Positions 20,907 to 29,695 of a stretch of DNA of 64,000 nucleotides are shown piece after piece. The notes beneath the pieces are model-generated. The model did no database searches. It saw nothing but the letters and a program-made list of their open reading frames with translations, and was not told the origin of the DNA. Location: positions 1 through 64,000 of the forward strand of contig NZ_JAKZFD010000004.1 in assembly GCF_022549225.1 (NCBI RefSeq). Reading direction: 5' to 3'. Made by a program: the position numbers and the translations under genes. Within the stretch, counting starts at the first letter, position 1, and every line of letters begins with the position of its first letter. Source of the DNA: Pelomonas sp. CA6 (lineage in GTDB: Bacteria; Pseudomonadota; Gammaproteobacteria; Burkholderiales; Burkholderiaceae_C).

Positions 20907-23390
20907 GTGCGCACCCTCCACACCCCCTCGATGACCCCCCTCGTCCTTGCCCTCGCGCTCGCGCTGGGCAGCCTCCACAGCGTGGCCCAGACCCGGGCTT
21001 CCGCGACCAACGATCCGCCGCCGTCCCACGCGCTGGACATTCCGGCGCAGCCCGCCGCCCAGGCGCTGAAACGGCTGGTCGATCAGACCGGCATCCAGCT
21101 CGTGTACGCGCCCCCGCTGCTGCGCGGCATCACCACGCGCGCCGTGAACGGCGAGTTCACGCCGCTCGAGGCCTTGCGGCAGATGCTGGAGGGCAGCGGC
21201 CTCCAGGCGGTGCAGACCGGCAGCAACGCCTGGACGCTCAGCCACGCGCCGGCCTCGCCGAACTCGTCGACCGAGGTCGACAAGACCCGGCTCGACTCGG
21301 TCTTCGTCAGCGCCAACCGGCGCAACGAGCCGGTGCGCGAGGTGCCGATGCAGGTCAACGTGCTGGACGCCGAACAGCTCGGCCGCCAGGGCGCCCGACA
21401 TCTGCAGGACTACCTGGCCAACCAGCCCGGTGTCGACGTCAACAGCGCCGGGGGCCCCGGCTTCGGCGCGATCAGCATCCGTGGCGTCACCACCGGTGAA
21501 CAGACCATCGCCACCGTCGGCCTGTACGTGGACGACGTGGCCTTCGGCTCCAGCGGCCCCTTCGCCAACGGCCAGCTGATGGCGCTGGACCTGGGCCTGC
21601 TGGACATCAAGCAGGTGGAGCTGCTGCGCGGCCCGCAGGGCACGCTGTACGGCGCGGGCGCCATGGGCGGGCTGCTGAAGTACGTGACCCACGAACCCGA
21701 CACCGCCGAGTGGTCCGGCAAGCTCACGCTGGGCAGCTCGGCCACGCGCGGTGGCGGCCTCAGCCACAACGCAGGCGTGGTGATCAATGTCCCGCTGAAG
21801 GAAGACGTCGCGGGCCTGCGCCTGTCGGCCTTCAACGAGCATGCGGGCGGCAGCGTCGAGGCGATCGGCCCGCTGGTATGGCGCCGGCACAGCGACCGCG
21901 GCGACACCCGCGGCCTGCGCGCCTCGCTGCTGCTCACGCCGACGAATCACCTGAAGCTGCGGCTCACCGGCACGACGCAGACCATACGCCGCGAAGGCGC
22001 CGACAGCGTCGACTACCGTCCCGAGGACAGCCAGCCCCTGCACGGCGAACGCCAGCGCCGCCTGTACGAGGCCGAGCCGTACCGGGTCAGGACCGACCTG
22101 GTGTCGGCGGACCTCGAGTACGACTTCGGCGCGGCGCGCCTGAACGCGATCACCTCGCGGCAGCGCGTGCGCGCCAACTCCGTGGCCGACGTCAGCGATG
22201 CTTATCTGCCGTCGCTCGCCCAACAGGGCCTGCTGTTCCGCAGCGTCGCCGCCAGCGGCAGCAACAGCCTGGACAAGACCACGCAGGAGCTGCGCCTGAC
22301 CTCGGCGTCGGACAAGCAGCTGGAATGGCTGCTGGGCTTCTACTGGGACGACGAGAAGTCCACCAACGATCAGTTCACCGCCGCGACCCCGCCCGAAGGC
22401 CCGCCCAGCCAGGTCCTGTCCAGCGCGGCACTGCCGGCCCGCTACAGGGAAGCGGCGCTCTATGGCGACGTCACCTGGAAGTTCGCCAACGGCCTGGCGC
22501 TGACCGGCGGGCTGCGCGTGGCACGCAACCGGCAGAGCTTCACGCAGAACTACGACAACAGGCTGGACAACGACACGCAGTGGCGCGAGGGGGCCTCGCG
22601 CGAGACCAGCCGGACCTGGCTGCTGACCGCGCGCTACGCGCTGGGGCCCGGCAGCAGCGTCTATCTGCGCGGCGCCTCCGGCTACCGGCCCGGCGGCCCC
22701 AATCCCGTGGTGATCGACCCGGTGAGCGGCGCCCCCTCCGGACCGAGCAGCTTCCAGCACGACACGCTCATCAACCTGGAGGCGGGCTACAAGGCCGAGC
22801 TGCTGAACCAGCGCCTGTCGCTGGAGGCCGCCGTCTTCGACATCCGCTGGAAAAACCTGCAGCAGTACAAGGTGGCGAACGCCGTTTCCATCATCACCAA
22901 CGCGGGCGCCGCCCATATGCGGGGCGCGGAGCTGGCGGCGACCTGGCGCCCGGACGAGCACTGGTCGCTGAACGGCAACGCGGCCCTGATCGACGCCAAG
23001 CTCAGCGAAGACGCGACCGGCCTGGACGCCCGGGCCGGCACGCGCCTGCCGTCCAGCGCGCGCGTCTCCGCGTCGCTGACGGCCACCTATGCCTTCAGCC
23101 TGGGCGGGTACGCGAGCTACGCCGGACTGACGCAGCGCTACGTGGGCGAGCGCCTGAGCGCGCTGGCCACCGGCGCGCTGCCCTCGCCCTACCGCCTGCC
23201 GGCCTATGCGATGACCGACCTGCAGGCGGGCATCGACTTCAAGTCCGCGCACCTGGCCCTGCATGTGCGCAACCTGTTCAACCGCGCCGCCCAGCTGTCC
23301 GCTCGCGACCCGCTGGTGCCCGGCAATCCCGCCCTGGTGTCGCTGGAGGCGGCCCGCACCGTCGGCGCCACGCTGGCCCTGCCGTTCTGA
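20907..23390 (+). CDS. TonB-dependent receptor 4 with STN signalling domain
   Basis: 827 residues, GTG start behind CAGGAGA. STN domain at ~35-110 (HALDIPAQPAAQALKRLVDQ), TonB box LDSVFVSANR, plug and barrel ending LALPF. An upstream frame to 20811 exists but overlaps the promoter element, and the paralogues support the GTG at 20907. First gene of the second transcript, followed on the same strand by MFS, S12 and M81 genes with gaps of 14-78 bp, which ties this receptor most directly to those enzymes. Confidence 0.88.
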   Translation: MRTLHTPSMTPLVLALALALGSLHSVAQTRASATNDPPPSHALDIPAQPAAQALKRLVDQTGIQLVYAPPLLRGITTRAVNGEFTPLEALRQMLEGSGLQAVQTGSNAWTLSHAPASPNSSTEVDKTRLDSVFVSANRRNEPVREVPMQVNVLDAEQLGRQGARHLQDYLANQPGVDVNSAGGPGFGAISIRGVTTGEQTIATVGLYVDDVAFGSSGPFANGQLMALDLGLLDIKQVELLRGPQGTLYGAGAMGGLLKYVTHEPDTAEWSGKLTLGSSATRGGGLSHNAGVVINVPLKEDVAGLRLSAFNEHAGGSVEAIGPLVWRRHSDRGDTRGLRASLLLTPTNHLKLRLTGTTQTIRREGADSVDYRPEDSQPLHGERQRRLYEAEPYRVRTDLVSADLEYDFGAARLNAITSRQRVRANSVADVSDAYLPSLAQQGLLFRSVAASGSNSLDKTTQELRLTSASDKQLEWLLGFYWDDEKSTNDQFTAATPPEGPPSQVLSSAALPARYREAALYGDVTWKFANGLALTGGLRVARNRQSFTQNYDNRLDNDTQWREGASRETSRTWLLTARYALGPGSSVYLRGASGYRPGGPNPVVIDPVSGAPSGPSSFQHDTLINLEAGYKAELLNQRLSLEAAVFDIRWKNLQQYKVANAVSIITNAGAAHMRGAELAATWRPDEHWSLNGNAALIDAKLSEDATGLDARAGTRLPSSARVSASLTATYAFSLGGYASYAGLTQRYVGERLSALATGALPSPYRLPAYAMTDLQAGIDFKSAHLALHVRNLFNRAAQLSARDPLVPGNPALVSLEAARTVGATLALPF

Positions 23391-23443
23391 GTCCCCGCGC
23401 CGGCGGCCTGCCGCTGGCGCCTGTATTTCCAAAGGTCTTCCCC

Positions 23444-24835
23444 ATGGACACTTCCCTCCCCGGACACCAGCCCCAGGCCCAGCCGCCGCACGCCCGCAGA
23501 ACCGGCTGGGCCACCACGCTGATCGCCGCCTACGGCATGCTGGCGCTGATCGTCGCCAGCCTGTTCACCACCCTGGACGGACCCATCATCCTGCTGATGG
23601 AGGAGTCGATCCGGCAGTCACTGCGGATGACGGACACCCAGCTGGGCCTGCTGCAGGGCGCGGGCTTCACGCTGGTGGCAGGCATCGCCTCCGTGCCCAT
23701 CGCCTGGCTGGCCGATCGCTACGGCCGGCGCGGCCTGCTGGCGCTCAGCGTGCTGGTCTGGGCCGGCGCCACGGTGGGCTGCGGGCTGGCGCCGGACTTT
23801 CCGTCGCTCTTCCTCGCCACCGCGGGCGTCGGCATCGGGGCGGCCGGCCTGGGGCCGGTGGTCTTCGGGCTGATTCCGCAGATCGTTTCGGCGCGCCATC
23901 GTGTGCTGGCCAACGGGGCGTTCATGCTGACCACCATGCTGGGCGGCAGCCTCGCGCTGATCCTGAGTGGCGCGCTGGCGGAAAGCCTGGAGGCCCTGCG
24001 TCCGCTACTGCCCGCCGTCTGGCAGGGGCTGGAACCATGGCGGGTCGCCCTGCTGGTGCTGACCCTGCCCAGCCCGCTGGTGGCGCTGGCCCTGCTGCTG
24101 ATCCGCCTGCATCCGGCGCGCGCCGACGCCGAGGCTCCGGCCGAGCCGGCGCGCGCCACGCCCTCGGCCTTTCGTCCCTACTGGCAGCAGCATGGGCGCA
24201 CCCTGACCCTGGTGTTCGCCGGCGTGGGACTGGCCTCGGTGGGCCTGGTCGCCAGCGCCAGTTGGCTGCCCGTCATCGCCGGACGCCATTTCGGTTCCAG
24301 CATGGCCGACGTGGGCCAGGGCATAGGCCTGGCCAATCTGCTCGGCGTGGTGCTGGGCGCGGTGGCCGGCGCCGTGGGCGTGAAGCTGCTGGGCGGCCGG
24401 CTGGGCGTGGCCCTGCCGATGCGCGTGATCGCGGTCGGTTCGCTGGTGGCCACGGTCGCGACCGCCGCCATGCCCATGGCGCCCAGCGCGGACGTGCTGT
24501 ATGTGCTGTTCGGCGTCCAGGGTGCCTCGCTGGTCGCGGGCACCGTGCTCGTTCCCACGCTGCTGCAGGACATGACGCCCGAGGCACTGCAGTCGCGCGT
24601 GATCGCGCTGGGCTCGGTGGTCACCGTGGTGATCGCGTCGGGCACCCCGGTGCTGGTCGGGGCCCTCTCCGACCTGATCCAGGCCTCCCCGGCGGGCCTG
24701 CTGGCGATCTCCGCGGGCCTGGGTGCCGCGGGCCTGGCGCTGGGCGCCTGGCTGATGTTCGTCGCCGAACGACCCTACATCCGCACCGTCCATGCCGTGC
24801 ACCCGGACATGGCGAAAGCCCCTCTCACCCTCTAA
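23444..24835 (+). CDS. MFS transporter 1 (MlrD-position peptide/solute importer)
   Basis: 463 residues with ~12 hydrophobic segments. The loop between segments 2 and 3 has the MFS signature DRYGRRG. It is closely similar to the second MFS protein at 26592 (shared LLQGA, GLGP.V.GLIPQIVSAR.RVLANG and LLQDMTPEAL.SRVIALG blocks), so one copy arose by duplication. By analogy with mlrD, it probably carries the peptide or its products across the inner membrane; direction and substrate are not shown by sequence. It lies 53 bp after receptor 4 and 16 bp before an S12 gene. Confidence 0.82.
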   Translation: MDTSLPGHQPQAQPPHARRTGWATTLIAAYGMLALIVASLFTTLDGPIILLMEESIRQSLRMTDTQLGLLQGAGFTLVAGIASVPIAWLADRYGRRGLLALSVLVWAGATVGCGLAPDFPSLFLATAGVGIGAAGLGPVVFGLIPQIVSARHRVLANGAFMLTTMLGGSLALILSGALAESLEALRPLLPAVWQGLEPWRVALLVLTLPSPLVALALLLIRLHPARADAEAPAEPARATPSAFRPYWQQHGRTLTLVFAGVGLASVGLVASASWLPVIAGRHFGSSMADVGQGIGLANLLGVVLGAVAGAVGVKLLGGRLGVALPMRVIAVGSLVATVATAAMPMAPSADVLYVLFGVQGASLVAGTVLVPTLLQDMTPEALQSRVIALGSVVTVVIASGTPVLVGALSDLIQASPAGLLAISAGLGAAGLALGAWLMFVAERPYIRTVHAVHPDMAKAPLTL

Positions 24836-24851
24836 CCCAACGGAGATCCAC

Positions 24852-26513
24852 ATGAGCGAAACCAACGCGTCCACCGACCTGCGCGGCGCACTCGACGCCC
24901 TTTTCGCGGACGTCAACCGCAGCGATGCGCCCGGCCTGGTGGTGGGCGTGGCCCACCAGGGCCGGGCCCTCTACCGCCGCGGCTTCGGCCTGGCCAGCCT
25001 GGAGCATGGCGTGACCAACACGGTCTGGACCCGCATGCGCATCGGCTCGACCAGCAAGCACTTCACCTGCCTGGCCGCGCTGCTGCTGGCCGAGGAGGGC
25101 CGGCTCGACATCGACGCCAGCGTGCGCCGCTACCTGCCGGAACTGCCCGCGCTGCAGGGCGAGCCCAGCCTGCGCCAGCTGATGCAACACACCGGCGGCT
25201 ACCGCTGCTACCTGGACGTCGGCTTCCTCGCCGACGGCGAGACGGCGATCAAGCCCAAGGGCGAGGCGCTGAGCTCGCAGATGCGCCAGAGCTGCGTCAA
25301 CTTCGCGCCGGGCGAGAAGATGATGTACTGCAACGGCGGCTACCACCTGCTGTCGCACATCATCGAGCGCGTCAGCGGCCAGCCCTTTCGCCAGTTCCTG
25401 CGCGAGCGCATCTTCCTGCCGCTGGGCATGCGCGACACCGCGCAGGTGCCCAGCGACTTCGAGATCCACCGAGGTATGGCGACGCTGCACGACCCCGTGC
25501 CCAAGGAACAAGGCGGCGGCTGGCGGCGCGGCATCTTCCCCACCGAGGACCTGGGCGGCGAAGGGGCGATCATCTCGACCATCGACGACATGCTGACCTG
25601 GCTGGCCCATCTGCGCGGCCCCAAGACCGTGGGCAGCGAGGCCAGCTGGCGCCAGATGCTGACCCCCGCGCGGCTCAACAACGGCACCGAGATCCCCTAT
25701 GCGCTGGGGCTGATGGTCCACCCCTACCGCGGTGTCGGCGTGGTGCACCACGCGGGCGGCGTGATCGGCGGCGCCTGCCAGATGATCACCGTGCCGTCGC
25801 ATGAGCTGGACATCATCATCATGAGCAACGGCGCCCTGGTCTCGCCGACGGCGCTGGCCTTCCAGGTCATCGACACCGTGCTGGCCGACGCGCTGCCCGC
25901 CGAGCGCGCGGCCAAGCCGGACAGCGAGCCCTTCAAGCCCATGCTGGGCACGCGCTACCACGCGCCCGGCTCGGGCCTGGTGATCGGCTTCGACGAGGCG
26001 GCCGAGGGCAAGCTGGGGCTGCGCATTCTGAACAACCCGCCACTGCCGCTGACCGAGAACGGCTCGGTGCTGCAGTTCGGCGTCGAGGACATCGCCGCGG
26101 GCCCGCTGTGTGTCAGCACCGCGGCGCTGGCCCGCGAGGGCGAACCGCCCTCCGCGCTGGACATCAGTGAAGGCGGGCATGTCGAACGGTTTGAGCGCCT
26201 GCCAGCCAACCCGCCCAGCGCGGAAGAGGCCAGCCACGGCCTGCTCGGCCGCTACCGCGCGCCCGACCTGGAGGCCCAGGCTGAGTTGCGCCTGGACGAG
26301 GGCCAACTGCGCCTTGAGGTGATCGGTGCCTACGGGAGGCACACGATGGCACTGGAACCGTTCTCCACCGACGTGTTCGGCTGGCGGGAGAAGAGCACGC
26401 TGCCGCTGTTCGGCGTGCTGAACCTGGAGCGCGACGCCGACCGGCGCGTGCAGGCCCTGCGGATCGACACCGTGCGCACCCGCGGCCTGCGCTTCGAGCG
26501 CCTGCCCGACTGA
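24852..26513 (+). CDS. S12 serine hydrolase 1 (D-aminopeptidase/MlrB-like)
   Basis: 553-residue member of the penicillin-recognising/class C beta-lactamase fold. The three catalytic motifs are S66-T-S-K69, Y159-C-N161 and H300-A-G302 (HxG rather than KTG), the combination seen in the D-aminopeptidase (DAP) of Ochrobactrum anthropi; MlrB also belongs to this superfamily. The C-terminal ~230 residues, from the LGTRYHAPGSGLV stretch on, look like the two extra beta-barrel domains of three-domain DAP. No signal peptide, so it should act in the cytoplasm on imported peptides. It starts at ATG 24852 behind CGGAGAT. Substrate is inferred, not shown. Confidence 0.8.
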   Translation: MSETNASTDLRGALDALFADVNRSDAPGLVVGVAHQGRALYRRGFGLASLEHGVTNTVWTRMRIGSTSKHFTCLAALLLAEEGRLDIDASVRRYLPELPALQGEPSLRQLMQHTGGYRCYLDVGFLADGETAIKPKGEALSSQMRQSCVNFAPGEKMMYCNGGYHLLSHIIERVSGQPFRQFLRERIFLPLGMRDTAQVPSDFEIHRGMATLHDPVPKEQGGGWRRGIFPTEDLGGEGAIISTIDDMLTWLAHLRGPKTVGSEASWRQMLTPARLNNGTEIPYALGLMVHPYRGVGVVHHAGGVIGGACQMITVPSHELDIIIMSNGALVSPTALAFQVIDTVLADALPAERAAKPDSEPFKPMLGTRYHAPGSGLVIGFDEAAEGKLGLRILNNPPLPLTENGSVLQFGVEDIAAGPLCVSTAALAREGEPPSALDISEGGHVERFERLPANPPSAEEASHGLLGRYRAPDLEAQAELRLDEGQLRLEVIGAYGRHTMALEPFSTDVFGWREKSTLPLFGVLNLERDADRRVQALRIDTVRTRGLRFERLPD

Positions 26514-26591
26514 GCACCGCCGCGCCCCCGCCATGCCGGCGCCCCGTCGCCGGCCCCCGCCCCTGCCGCTACCCCTGCCCGGACCTCGACC

Positions 26592-27980
26592 ATGCAAAGC
26601 TCCGCCCCCGAACTCCCGCACGCGATCGCGCCGCCGCACCGGCCCGCCGCTGGCGCCGGCACCGCCGCGATCGCGGCCTACGGCATGCTGGTGCTGATCG
26701 TCGCCACCGTGTTCGCCGCGCTGGACCGGCAGATCCTGGTGCTGCTGGCCGAGCCGATGCGCCAGTCCCTGCGCATGTCCGACACCCAGATCGGCCTGCT
26801 GCAGGGCGCCGCGATCACGCTGGTGTCCGGCGTCGCGGCCCTGCCCATCGGCTGGCTGGCCGACCGCTACGGCCGCCGCGCCATGCTGGCCGCCTGCGTG
26901 CTGGTCTGGGCGGCGGCGACGGGCGCCTGCGGGCTGGCCCAGGACTTCACGACGCTGTTCGTCGCGGCCGCGGGCCTGGGCATCGGCGAGGCCGGGCTGG
27001 GGCCCATCGTCTACGGGCTGATTCCGCAGATCGTCTCGGCACGCCGCCGCGTGCTGGCCAACGGCGTGTACGCGCTGGCGGCCATCTTCGGCGGCGGCCT
27101 GGGCCTGACCCTGAGCGGCGCGATGGTGAAGAGCCTGGACGCCGTGCGCCCCTGGCTGCCCGTGGCCTGGCAGGGGCTGGAGCCCTGGCGGCTGGCCTTC
27201 CTGGCCGTCGCGATCCCGGGCCCGCTGGTGGCGCTGGCGGTGCTGCTGATCCGGCTGCATCCCTGGCGCGCCGACAGGCAGCCCATGGACGCCTTGCCCG
27301 GGCGGCTGGCCCCGTTCCGCCCTTACCGGCGGCAGCATGGGCACACCATGGCCACGGTGTTCGGCGGCGTGGGCCTGGCGACGCTGGGCGTGGTTGTCAC
27401 CAGCACCTGGCTGCCCATCATCGCGACGCGCCATTTCGGCGCGTCCATCGCCGACGTCGGGCAGGGCACGGGCCTCGCGACGCTGCTCGGCACGGCCGTG
27501 GGCGCGCTGGCCGGCGCCGCGGGCGCCAAGCTGCTGGGCGGCCGGCTGGGCGTGGCCCTGCCGGTGCGCGTGATCAGCGTCGGCTCCGTGGTGGCCGCGC
27601 TGGCGACCGCCGCCATGCCGCTGGCCAGCCAGGCCTCCACTTTGTATGTGCTGCTGAGCATCCAGGTGGCGTCGCTGATCGCCGGCAGCGTGCTCATCCC
27701 CACGCTGCTGCAAGACATGACCCCCGAGGCGCTGCGCTCGCGCGTGATCGCGCTGGGCACGGCCGTCACCGTGGTGATCAGCTCGCTGAGCCCGGTGCTG
27801 GTGGGCCTGGCCTCCGACCTGCTGCGCGCCTCGCCAGCGGGGCTGCTGGCGCTGGCGGCGGCGCTGGGCACGACGGGCTTCGTGCTGGGGGCCTGGCTGA
27901 TGTTCGTCGCCGAACAGCCCTATGTCCGCACCGTCCATGCGGTGCATCCCGAACTCGCCCGCGGCCATCGCACGCCGTGA
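26592..27980 (+). CDS. MFS transporter 2 (MlrD-position)
   Basis: 462 residues, ~12 membrane segments, DRYGRRA motif between segments 2 and 3; a close paralogue of the MFS protein at 23444. It is preceded by the largest gap in the operon (78 bp, rich in C with a 7-bp GCCGGCG inverted repeat, no T-run). The MFS-S12 order repeats (MFS1-S12-1, MFS2-S12-2), so the pair was probably duplicated as a unit. Inner-membrane transport of a peptide or its products is inferred. Confidence 0.82.
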   Translation: MQSSAPELPHAIAPPHRPAAGAGTAAIAAYGMLVLIVATVFAALDRQILVLLAEPMRQSLRMSDTQIGLLQGAAITLVSGVAALPIGWLADRYGRRAMLAACVLVWAAATGACGLAQDFTTLFVAAAGLGIGEAGLGPIVYGLIPQIVSARRRVLANGVYALAAIFGGGLGLTLSGAMVKSLDAVRPWLPVAWQGLEPWRLAFLAVAIPGPLVALAVLLIRLHPWRADRQPMDALPGRLAPFRPYRRQHGHTMATVFGGVGLATLGVVVTSTWLPIIATRHFGASIADVGQGTGLATLLGTAVGALAGAAGAKLLGGRLGVALPVRVISVGSVVAALATAAMPLASQASTLYVLLSIQVASLIAGSVLIPTLLQDMTPEALRSRVIALGTAVTVVISSLSPVLVGLASDLLRASPAGLLALAAALGTTGFVLGAWLMFVAEQPYVRTVHAVHPELARGHRTP

Positions 27981-27994
27981 GCGCCTGGACCCCC

Positions 27995-29659
27995 ATGAGC
28001 CACCCCGCCTCTCCCCATGAGCTCCGCGCGACGCTGGACACGCTGTTCGCGTCGGTCAACCGCAGCGACGCCCCCGGCCTGGTCGTCGGCGTGGCCCACC
28101 AGGGCCGCGCCCTCTACCGCCGTGGCTTCGGCCTGGCCAGCCTGGAGCATGGCCTGGCCAACACGGTGTGGACGCGCATGCGCCTGGCCTCGACCAGCAA
28201 GCATTTCACCGCGCTGGCGGTGCTGCTGCTGGCCGAGGACGGCCTGCTGGACATCGACGCCAGCGTGCGCCGCCACGTGCCGGAACTGCCCACGCTGCAG
28301 GGCGAGCCCAGCCTGCGCCAGCTGATGCAGCACACCGGCGGCTACCGTTGCTACCTGGACATCGGCTGCCTGGCCGACGGCGAGACCGCCTGCAAGCCCA
28401 AGGGCGAAGCGCTGCACGCGCAGGCGCGCCAGCAGGGCGTGAACTTCGCGCCGGGCGAGAAGATGATGTACTGCAACGGCGGCTACCACCTGCTGTCGCT
28501 GGTCGTCGAGCGGGTCAGCGGCCTGCCCTTCCGGCATGTCCTGCGCGAACGCATCTTCGCGCCGCTGGGCATGCACGACACCACGCTCGCGCCCAGCGAT
28601 TTCGAGATCCACCGCGGCATGGCCACGCTGCACGAGCCCGTGCCCGCCGAGGAAGGCGGCGGCTGGCGGCGCGGCATCTCGCCGCCCGAGGACGTGGGCG
28701 GCGAGGGCTCCATCGTGTCCACCGTCGACGACATGCTGCGCTGGCTGGCGCATCTGCGCGGCCCCCGGCGCGTCGTCGGCCGCGACGCGAGCTGGCGCCA
28801 GATGCTGACGCCCACCCGGCTCAACGACGGCACCGAGATTCCCTACGGGCTGGGGCTGATGGTGCACGGCTACCGCGGCGTCGAGGTGATCCACCACGCC
28901 GGCGGCGTGAACGGCGCCCTCTGCCAGATGATCACCGTGCCCGCGCAGGCGCTGGACATCATCCTCATGACCAACGGCGCGCCGGTTTCGCCGACGGCGC
29001 TGTCCTACCGGATCATCGACGCCGTGCTGGGCGACGCCCGGCTCGACGCCCCCACGCCCGAAGCCGCCAGCACCGCGTTCACACCCATGCTGGGCACGCG
29101 CTACCACGCGCCGGGCTCGGGCCTGGTGGCCGCGTTCGCCGAAGCGCCGGACGGCCGGCTGGGCCTGAGCTTCCTGAACCATGCCCCGCTGCCCTTGAAG
29201 GACGACGGCGAGCGGCTGCAGATCGACCTGGACGCCATCGCGATCGGCCCGATCAGCGTGGCGAAGGCCGCGCTGGCGCGCGACGGCGAGGCCCCGTCCA
29301 CGCTGGAGATCCGCGAAGGCGGCCATGCCGAGCGCTACCAGCGCCTCCCGGCCACGCCGCCCGGCGCGCGTGCCGTCAGCGACGGGCTGCTGGGTCGCTA
29401 CCAGTGCGCGGACATGGCGGCCCAGGCGCGACTGCGCCTGGAGGGCGAACGTCTGCGCCTGGAGCTGGTCGGCGCCTACGGCCGGCAGACGCTGGACCTG
29501 GAGGTCTGGGCCGACGACGTGCTGGGACTGCAACCGGCGCTGGGCGTGCTGAACCTGGAGCGCGACGCGGACCGGCGCGTGCGTTGCTGGCGACTGGACA
29601 CGCTGCGCAGCCGCGGGCTGCGCTTCGAACGGCGGTCCGACGGACCGAACGAATGCTGA
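27995..29659 (+). CDS. S12 serine hydrolase 2 (D-aminopeptidase/MlrB-like)
   Basis: 554 residues, with S66-T-S-K69, Y159-C-N161 and H301-A-G303. The start at ATG 27995 gives an N-terminus aligned with the two paralogues; a GTG at 27977 overlapping the MFS2 stop codon (GTGA) is an alternative that would couple translation. No signal peptide. Sequence blocks around the active site are almost unchanged from paralogues 1 and 3 (ASTSKHFTALA, NFAPGEKMMYCNGGYHLLS), while the C-terminal barrels diverge more, which may mean different peptide specificity. Confidence 0.8.
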   Translation: MSHPASPHELRATLDTLFASVNRSDAPGLVVGVAHQGRALYRRGFGLASLEHGLANTVWTRMRLASTSKHFTALAVLLLAEDGLLDIDASVRRHVPELPTLQGEPSLRQLMQHTGGYRCYLDIGCLADGETACKPKGEALHAQARQQGVNFAPGEKMMYCNGGYHLLSLVVERVSGLPFRHVLRERIFAPLGMHDTTLAPSDFEIHRGMATLHEPVPAEEGGGWRRGISPPEDVGGEGSIVSTVDDMLRWLAHLRGPRRVVGRDASWRQMLTPTRLNDGTEIPYGLGLMVHGYRGVEVIHHAGGVNGALCQMITVPAQALDIILMTNGAPVSPTALSYRIIDAVLGDARLDAPTPEAASTAFTPMLGTRYHAPGSGLVAAFAEAPDGRLGLSFLNHAPLPLKDDGERLQIDLDAIAIGPISVAKAALARDGEAPSTLEIREGGHAERYQRLPATPPGARAVSDGLLGRYQCADMAAQARLRLEGERLRLELVGAYGRQTLDLEVWADDVLGLQPALGVLNLERDADRRVRCWRLDTLRSRGLRFERRSDGPNEC

Positions 29660-29695
29660 GCGACTGGAGAACCCATGGAACGACAGGAGAACCCG